From Balneolaceae bacterium SMO_bin1 (lineage in GTDB: Bacteria; Bacteroidota; Rhodothermia; Balneolales; Balneolaceae): a DNA stretch of 5,299 bases. The notes below the pieces were generated by a model. It was not told the DNA's origin, did not search any database, and saw nothing but the letters and a program-made list of their open reading frames with translations. How positions within the stretch are numbered: position 1 is the first letter of the stretch; every line of letters starts with the position of its first letter. Below, piece after piece: positions 1 to 5,299 of the stretch. The position numbers and the translations under genes are program-made. The stretch lies in the NCBI GenBank assembly GCA_003123965.1, contig NNSL01000002.1:1-5299 (forward strand), in the 5' to 3' direction.

Positions 1-1796
1 TTGTGCATCGATTCTGACTCCATGCGCGATGCCGTACCACCTACGTGGAAGGTACGCAGTGTAAGCTGGGTACCCGGCTCACCAATAGACTGTGCCGCAA
101 TTACACCTACAGCTTCACCCACCTGAACTAAGGTTCCGCGAGAAAGATCGCGGCCGTAGCACTTGGAGCAAACTCCGCGTGGGCTTTCGCATGTCAGAAC
201 CGAACGAATTTCAACTTCTTCAATGGAGGTTTCGGCAATTTTCTGCGCTACTTCCTCATCTATCATCTGGTTTGCTTCACAAATTAGCTCATCAGAGATG
301 GGGTCGTAAATTTCGTGTAGTGAAACGCGACCCAAGATTCGGTCTTCAAGGCTTTCGATAACGTCTTCGTTATCTTTAAGTGCCTTCATCTTGAGACCAC
401 GGAGTGTACCGCAATCTTTTTCCTTAATGATAATATCCTGTGATACATCAACCAGACGACGTGTAAGGTAACCAGCATCAGCTGTTTTAAGCGCTGTATC
501 GGCAAGACCTTTACGCGCACCGTGCGTTGAAATAAAGTATTCAAGTACGGTCAGACCTTCGCGGAAACTTGAGAGAATCGGATTCTCAATTACTTCGTTA
601 CCCGATTGCATTGAGCTCTTCTGTGGCTTCGCCATCAGTCCACGCATACCACCAAGCTGACGAATCTGCTCTTTCGAGCCACGAGCACCGGAATCAGCCA
701 TCATAAATACCGGGTTAAAGCCATCACGATCGGCTGTGAGTGCGTTAAACAGGGACTCAGACACGCGATTTGTGGTGCTGGTCCACTTGTCAATAACCTG
801 GTTATAGCGTTCATTATCTGTGATAAAGCCCATTTCGTAGCGCTCGGTAATTTCCGAAACTTCGTCCTGAGCTTTATTAATCAACTCTTGCTTTTCGTCG
901 GGAATCACAATGTCTTCAAGGTTGAACGACAATCCACCAATGGTTGCCTGCTCAAACCCAAGCTTCTTCATATCATCGAGGAAGTTGGCCGTACGAGCCG
1001 TGCCTACTTCGTGATGAATATCACCAATAAGGCTTCGAAGCTCTTTCTTGCCGAGCGTTTTGTTGATGAACGGCATCTCAGGCGGCAGAATCTTGTTAAA
1101 GATCACACGGCCTGTAGTTGTTTTAATAATTTCATCTTTCACTTCACCATCTTCCATTTCTTTGGTGATGCGAACGTTGATCTTCGCGTGAATGTGTACG
1201 CGATTTTGATCATGGGCAACCAGAACTTCATCAGTGTTGGCAAAAGTTTTTCCTTCGCCTTTCTGATCGCTGGCCATTTTGGTGAGGTAGTAAATACCCA
1301 GAACCATATCCTGCGATGGTACCGCAATCGGTCCACCGTTAGCAGGACTTAAAATATTATGCGAACCAAGCATCAGTACCGATGCCTCAAGAACGGCATC
1401 ATTACTCAACGGTACGTGAACCGCCATCTGGTCACCGTCAAAGTCGGCGTTAAAGGCCGTACATGCCAGCGGGTGCAAGCGAACTGCTTTCTCCTCGATC
1501 AGAACCGGCTGAAATGCCTGGATACCCAATCGGTGAAGCGTTGGTGCACGGTTAAGCATTACGGGGTGCCCGTCAATTACATTTTCGAGCACTTCCCAAA
1601 CCGCCTGTTCACGACGATCAACAACCTTTTTCGCACTTTTTACCGTCTTTACGTATCCGCGCTCGATCAATCGGCGGATAATAAACGGCTTGTAAAGTTC
1701 TACGGCCATTTCTTTAGGCAGGCCGCACTCGTGCATTTTCAGTTCTGGCCCTACTACAATTACAGAACGGCCGGAATAATCAACTCGCTTACCAAG
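1..1796 (-). CDS. rpoC: RNA polymerase subunit beta', continuation after the frameshift (3' end outside window)
   Basis: This is the catalytic part of beta', open without a stop from [10 protein letters not shown] at 1796 to the window edge. Residue numbers assume that one extra base near 1797-1800 is removed. NADFDGD at codons 1451-1431 holds the three aspartates (474, 476, 478; E. coli D460, D462, D464) that bind the catalytic magnesium. [16 protein letters not shown] lies upstream of it. The [23 protein letters not shown] segment precedes the bridge helix (about 548-441, with [25 protein letters not shown]). The second zinc site uses cysteine codons 413-411, 191-189, 170-168 and 161-159 (818, 892, 899, 902). 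[28 protein letters not shown] is the trigger loop, with the catalytic-loop histidine at 940. The window ends at residue 954, so by family length roughly a third of the subunit is missing. No ribosome binding site or ATG lies near 1796; the only in-frame start-like codon is TTG at 1799, so independent translation is unlikely. Confidence 0.95.
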
Positions 1797-2865
1797 CAAG
1801 ATTCTGACGGAAGCGACCGCTCTTTCCTTTCAGCATATCGCTGAGCGATTTGAGCGGACGATTGTTGCTGCGCACAGCGTTTGATTTACGAGAGTTGTCA
1901 TACAGCGAATCAACCGCTTCCTGCAGCATGCGTTTCTCATTACGCAGGATTACGTCAGGAGCCTTAATATCTATAAGGCGCTTAAGACGATTGTTGCGAA
2001 TGATAACGCGACGATAAAGATCGTTAAGATCGGAAGTTGCAAAGCGACCACCTTCCAGCGGTACCAGTGGGCGCAGTTCCGGTGGAATAACCGGAATAAC
2101 ACTTTGAATCATCCATTCCGGACGATTCTCAGTGTGTTCGTTTGCCGCACGGAATGATTCAATTACCTGCAGTCGTTTCAGTTTTTTCTTCTTACGCATT
2201 TGTGAAGTTTCATTCTTCACCTCGTAACGTAAGCGATAGGCAAGGCTGTCCAGATCAAGGTCTGTAAGCAGATCCTGCAGGGCCTCGGCGCCTTCTTTGG
2301 CATTAAATACCATTTCATCTTCTTCGCCGTCAATACCGAATTCATCCTCCGGCATTTGCTCCTGAATATCGTAATATTCTTCTTCGGAGATAAGATCACC
2401 GCGCTTGTAACCGAGATCGGCCGCCGCACCGGGATTGGTTACCACATAGGTTTCGTAGTAAACAATTTTGCTGAGATTTTTTGAAGAATAGCCCAGCAGA
2501 TACGCAATTTTATTCGGCAGTGATTTAAAGTACCAAATATGAACCACGGGCACGGTTAACGTAATGTGGCCCATGCGCTCACGGCGAACTGCCTTACGGG
2601 TCACTTCAACACCGCAGCGATCACAAATAATGCCTTTGTAACGAATGCGCTTGTACTTACCGCAATGGCATTCGTAATCTTTAACCGGACCAAAGATCTT
2701 TTCACAGAAAAGACCATCCATTTCCGGTTTAAATGTTCGATAGTTTATTGTTTCTGGCGTCAAGACTTCACCATGCGACCGGGAAAGAATTGTTTCCGGT
2801 GACGCTAAGGAAATTCCAATGGTGTCGAAGTCTTTAGAGACTGTTAATGTATTGGTAGTCGGCAA
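1789..2865 (-). CDS. rpoC: RNA polymerase subunit beta', N-terminal part, interrupted by a frameshift
   Basis: This is the N-terminal part of beta', the clamp-forming subunit of RNA polymerase. The start is TTG at 2865-2863, seven bases after GGAGG. An in-frame TAA at 2889-2887 and the lack of any ATG in between make it the only credible start, and it places [13 protein letters not shown] at the usual family position. Residues 66-84 form the first zinc site (YECHCGK...CDRCG, cysteines 66, 68, 81 and 84). Residues 161-184 are a very acidic stretch, and 223-231 are basic (MRKKKKLKR). Residues 261-324 carry the lid and clamp helices ([26 protein letters not shown] to [10 protein letters not shown]), the main sigma-binding site. 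Residues 345-356 begin switch 2 ([12 protein letters not shown]). The frame then reads Ala-Trp-stop, whereas the family has [10 protein letters not shown], which is present one base out of phase from 1796. This is therefore one rpoC gene with a 1-base insertion, probably a sequence error, and not a real 358-residue protein. Confidence 0.95.
   Translation of the reverse strand: MPTTNTLTVSKDFDTIGISLASPETILSRSHGEVLTPETINYRTFKPEMDGLFCEKIFGPVKDYECHCGKYKRIRYKGIICDRCGVEVTRKAVRRERMGHITLTVPVVHIWYFKSLPNKIAYLLGYSSKNLSKIVYYETYVVTNPGAAADLGYKRGDLISEEEYYDIQEQMPEDEFGIDGEEDEMVFNAKEGAEALQDLLTDLDLDSLAYRLRYEVKNETSQMRKKKKLKRLQVIESFRAANEHTENRPEWMIQSVIPVIPPELRPLVPLEGGRFATSDLNDLYRRVIIRNNRLKRLIDIKAPDVILRNEKRMLQEAVDSLYDNSRKSNAVRSNNRPLKSLSDMLKGKSGRFRQNLAW
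1797..1800 (-). other. rpoC: Single-base insertion (frameshift) in rpoC switch 2
   Basis: Coding-strand bases 1806-1788 read CAGAATCTTGCTTGGTAAG. The family sequence Gln-Asn-Leu-Leu-Gly-Lys needs CAG AAT CTG CTT GGT AAG, so one base is extra: most simply one T of the TT pair (1799/1798), or alternatively the G at 1797. The upstream frame stops at TAA 1791-1789. The downstream frame is closed upstream by a TGA at 1832-1830, so the two frames overlap only over 1829-1789. The corresponding E. coli position is Leu342/Leu343. Confidence 0.93.
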
Positions 2866-2929
2866 GGATTGACCTCCGTATTGACTTTAGGAACAGTATA
2901 AGTTCGTTAATTCAGATATAAATTGATGT
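2866..2929 (-). other. rpoB-rpoC intergenic spacer
   Basis: This 64-bp AT-rich spacer separates the rpoB stop from the rpoC TTG start. Apart from the GGAGG site at its end I see only a weak 4-bp inverted repeat (GAAC/GTTC, 2905-2891) without a T tract. There is no terminator, and I recognise no promoter: neither a convincing -35/-10 pair nor a Bacteroidota-type TTTG / TAnnTTTG pair. Co-transcription of rpoB and rpoC is therefore inferred, as is standard for this operon. Confidence 0.75.
2873..2877 (-). promoter_or_regulatory. Ribosome binding site of rpoC (GGAGG)
   Basis: The coding strand reads CGGAGGTCAATCC and then TTG. GGAGG is a full match to the Shine-Dalgarno core, and the seven-base spacer to TTG is optimal. 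This site decides the start codon of rpoC, since no ATG, GTG or other start lies in frame between it and the stop at 2889-2887. It shows that rpoC has its own efficient translation start on the shared rpoB-rpoC message. Confidence 0.9.
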
Positions 2930-5299
2930 CTAGTCGATATGCACTTCCAGACCAAGTCCCATCAGCTCGCGCAATAGTACTTTAAAGGACTCCGGAACTT
3001 CGCCATCGGGAAGGTTTTCACCTTTAACAATGGCCTCATATACTTTCGATCGACCTTTCACATCATCACTTTTTACAGTAAGCATCTCCTTCAAGATGTT
3101 TGATGCACCATAAGCATACAGTGCCCAAACCTCCATTTCTCCAAGGCGCTGGCCACCGAACTGTGCCTTACCACCCAGCGGTTGCTGCGTAATAAGAGAG
3201 TAAGGTCCAATGGAGCGCGCGTGCATCTTGTCTTCAATCAGGTGATTCAACTTCAACATGTAAATGTAACCTACAGTTGTTTTCTGATCAAAGGGTTCAC
3301 CCGTTTGGCCATCATAGAGTGTTACACGACCATCTTTTGGCAAACCGGCTTCTTCAAGTTTATCCTGAACCTGATCGTAGGAAGCACCGTCAAAAATGGG
3401 GGATGCAAACTTTACGCCCAGCTTTTTGCCGGCCCATCCGAGAATGGTTTCGTAAATCTGGCCAAGGTTCATACGCGAAGGTACGCCCAGCGGGTTTAAG
3501 CAAATATCAACCGGTGTGCCATCTTCCATAAACGGCATGTCTTCTACCGGCAGAATCTTGGCAATTACACCTTTGTTTCCGTGTCGACCCGAAAGCTTAT
3601 CACCCACTTGCAGCTTACGCTTTTTGGCCACATACACCTTCGCTTTCTGGATGATTCCAGGCGGCAGATCATCACCTACCTGAATCTGGTACTTGCGGCG
3701 TTTCGCCTCAGTATCAAGTTCGCGGCGCAGCTTACGGTAGTTTTTAAAGAGCAAGCGTACGTGTTCAACCAACTCATCGTCGGTAGCCCACTGAATATTA
3801 TCATTAATATTTATTGGATCGAGCTCTTCAAAATCCGATTTACGGTATTTTTCTCCTTTAGGTATAAGTTCTACACCGCTGAAGTCGTACACGCCAGGTG
3901 ATGTTTTATCACGCAGCAGCGAATACAGGTTATCAACCATTTTACTATTCAGCTCGGATACCTTTTCGGCATGACGCTCGTTTTCGAGCTCTACCTGCTT
4001 TTTCTCTTCACGGCGTGAAATCTGCTCATCACGCTTACGGCTAAAGAGCTTAGTATCAATAACAGTGCCCGAAACTCCAGGTGGTACTTTCAGGGATGCA
4101 TCTTTCACATCACCGGCTTTGTCGCCAAATATAGCACGCAGGAGTTTTTCTTCAGGCGTGGGGTCGGTTTCGCCTTTGGGCGTAATTTTACCAACAAGAA
4201 TATCACCCGAGTTAATTTTTGCACCGGTGCGTATAATGCCTTGCTCATCAAGATCAGCGGTAGCATCTTCGCTCACGTTCGGAATCTCACGCGTCAGCTC
4301 TTCTTCGCCGCGTTTGGTGTCCCGTACTTCCTGCTCAAATTCTTCAATGTGGATGGAGGTATAAATATCATCTTGAACGATGCGCTCACTTACTACAATG
4401 GCATCCTCAAAGTTATATCCTCTCCAAGGCATAAATCCTACAAGCAAGTTACGGCCAAGCGCTAGCTCACCGTTATCAGTAGCACAACCATCGGCAAGAG
4501 GTTGACCTTCTTTCACCTTGTCGCCCACTTTAACAATTGGCGTTTGGTTGTTCGTGGTATCTTGGTTGGTACGTTCAAACTTACGCAGTTCGTAACTTTT
4601 AATGCCTTCGTCGAAGTAACAGAGCTGCTCCATTTCTGTTCGTTCGTATTTTACGCGAATTTCATTGGAGCTTACATAGGTTACTTCTCCATCCCCTTCA
4701 GCGGTAATGATTGCGCGCGAATCTTTAGCTGCACGATGCTCAAGACCGGTTCCAACAATGGGCGAATCGGGTCGGAGCAAAGGTACTGCCTGCCGCTGCA
4801 TGTTCGCACCCATAAGGGCACGGTTAGCATCGTTGTGCTCCATAAATGGAATTAATGCCGCCGCAACGGATGAGATCTGGTTAGTGGCAACATCCATGTA
4901 GCCCACCTTCTCCGGTGAAGCCAACTGGTAGTTACCGTCACGGAAACGGGAGAAAATATTTTCATTTTTGAAAACGCCTTTCTCATCAAGCGGCGCATTT
5001 GCCTGCGCAATCACCGTTTCATCTTCCTGTTCTGCTGAGAGGTATTCAATTTCGTTAGTCACTTCACCGTCTTTTACCTTGCGGTACGGTGTTTCAATGA
5101 ATCCAAAATCGTTGACCTTTGCATGAACACAGAGTGAAGAAATCAAGCCAATATTCGGGCCCTCAGGTGTTTCAATTGGGCATAGGCGACCATAGTGCGT
5201 GTAATGCACGTCACGAACTTCAAAACCAGCTCGTTCTCGCGTCAGTCCCCCAGGTCCCAATGCCGACATACGTCGTTTATGCGTCAGCTCTGCCAGCGG
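2930..5299 (-). CDS. rpoB: DNA-directed RNA polymerase subunit beta (5' end outside window)
   Basis: This is the beta subunit of the core RNA polymerase, which catalyses DNA-templated RNA synthesis with beta', two alpha and omega. 789 codons are visible, open from the window edge to a TAG at 2932-2930; by family length roughly 500 N-terminal residues are missing. Numbering from the window edge, residues 1-14 are the second half of rifampicin cluster I ([14 protein letters not shown]), followed by the [14 protein letters not shown] segment at 40-53. The GYNFEDA motif holds the acidic pair equivalent to E. coli E813/D814 (codons 4408-4403). The active-site [12 protein letters not shown] motif holds the lysines equivalent to K1065 and K1073 (codons 3598-3596 and 3574-3572). 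The C-terminal block with [28 protein letters not shown] and [11 protein letters not shown] contacts beta'. An insertion at the E. coli SI2/beta-i9 position occupies about 4042-3689. The reading frame is intact, and rpoC follows 64 bp downstream. Identity is certain; the exact species is not. Confidence 0.98.
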   Translation of the reverse strand, partial: PLAELTHKRRMSALGPGGLTRERAGFEVRDVHYTHYGRLCPIETPEGPNIGLISSLCVHAKVNDFGFIETPYRKVKDGEVTNEIEYLSAEQEDETVIAQANAPLDEKGVFKNENIFSRFRDGNYQLASPEKVGYMDVATNQISSVAAALIPFMEHNDANRALMGANMQRQAVPLLRPDSPIVGTGLEHRAAKDSRAIITAEGDGEVTYVSSNEIRVKYERTEMEQLCYFDEGIKSYELRKFERTNQDTTNNQTPIVKVGDKVKEGQPLADGCATDNGELALGRNLLVGFMPWRGYNFEDAIVVSERIVQDDIYTSIHIEEFEQEVRDTKRGEEELTREIPNVSEDATADLDEQGIIRTGAKINSGDILVGKITPKGETDPTPEEKLLRAIFGDKAGDVKDASLKVPPGVSGTVIDTKLFSRKRDEQISRREEKKQVELENERHAEKVSELNSKMVDNLYSLLRDKTSPGVYDFSGVELIPKGEKYRKSDFEELDPININDNIQWATDDELVEHVRLLFKNYRKLRRELDTEAKRRKYQIQVGDDLPPGIIQKAKVYVAKKRKLQVGDKLSGRHGNKGVIAKILPVEDMPFMEDGTPVDICLNPLGVPSRMNLGQIYETILGWAGKKLGVKFASPIFDGASYDQVQDKLEEAGLPKDGRVTLYDGQTGEPFDQKTTVGYIYMLKLNHLIEDKMHARSIGPYSLITQQPLGGKAQFGGQRLGEMEVWALYAYGASNILKEMLTVKSDDVKGRSKVYEAIVKGENLPDGEVPESFKVLLRELMGLGLEVHID

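Noticed and set aside
1139..1336. Minus-strand 65-codon frame within rpoC, and a similar one at 2217-2429
   Set aside because: Both are out-of-frame shadows; the real beta' frame over the same bases gives the expected family sequence.
1789..1800. Programmed +1 frameshift, as in prfB
   Set aside because: The CTT GCT TGG TAA context has no obvious slippery codon at which the P-site tRNA could re-pair in the +1 frame, no internal Shine-Dalgarno site is evident just upstream, and no such recoding is known to me in rpoC. An indel error is simpler.
888..1844. Plus-strand open frames of 154 and 161 codons
   Set aside because: They lie antisense to highly conserved rpoC sequence, lack recognisable motifs and ribosome binding sites, and their composition is what an antisense shadow gives.
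1..2865. Naturally split beta' (like cyanobacterial rpoC1/rpoC2)
   Set aside because: The break falls inside switch 2 rather than at a domain boundary, the downstream part has no ribosome binding site or ATG near its start, and the sequence continues seamlessly with a one-base phase change.
2891..2905. Inverted repeat GAAC/GTTC between rpoB and rpoC as a terminator
   Set aside because: The stem is only 4 bp with a 7-base loop and no T tract, which is too weak for intrinsic termination and expected by chance.
3182..4901. Several plus-strand open frames of 64-117 codons opposite rpoB
   Set aside because: All are antisense to intact, conserved beta sequence, overlap each other in different frames, and show no family features.

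Overview
This window is a housekeeping locus: the rpoB-rpoC segment of a bacterial RNA polymerase operon. It lies entirely on the minus strand, so transcription runs from high to low coordinates. The organism looks like a member of the Bacteroidota / Chlorobiota / Balneolota superphylum. This is judged from remembered family sequences: the Zn-ribbon and clamp sequence of beta', the TLRTFHVGG trigger loop, the [11 protein letters not shown] rifampicin region of beta, and the style of the insertions. A strong Shine-Dalgarno sequence before rpoC fits the Balneolota/Rhodothermota side better than typical Bacteroidota, which often lack one. I cannot fix the genus without a search.

Layout along transcription: positions 5299 to 2930 hold the C-terminal ~60% of rpoB (beta subunit), from the second half of rifampicin-resistance cluster I to the natural stop codon; the 5' part lies outside the window. 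A 64-bp spacer (2929-2866) carries a GGAGG ribosome binding site but no recognisable terminator or promoter. From 2865 to 1 runs rpoC (beta' subunit), which starts with TTG and leaves the window in the trigger loop, so about two thirds of the subunit is visible.

The one striking feature is a single-base frameshift in rpoC near 1797-1800, inside the nearly invariant switch 2 region. The first reading frame stops at 1789 after 358 codons. The next frame continues with perfect family sequence from [10 protein letters not shown] at 1796 to the window edge, with no further stop. Because rpoC is essential and everything else in it is conserved, a sequencing or assembly error is the likeliest cause.

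The two proteins form the catalytic core of RNA polymerase. Beta supplies the rifampicin pocket, the active-site lysines and the acidic pair at the secondary channel. Beta' supplies the Mg-binding NADFDGD loop, the clamp, the bridge helix, the trigger loop and two zinc sites. No mobile element, CRISPR array, RNA gene or new system is visible. All plus-strand open frames are shadows of these two genes.
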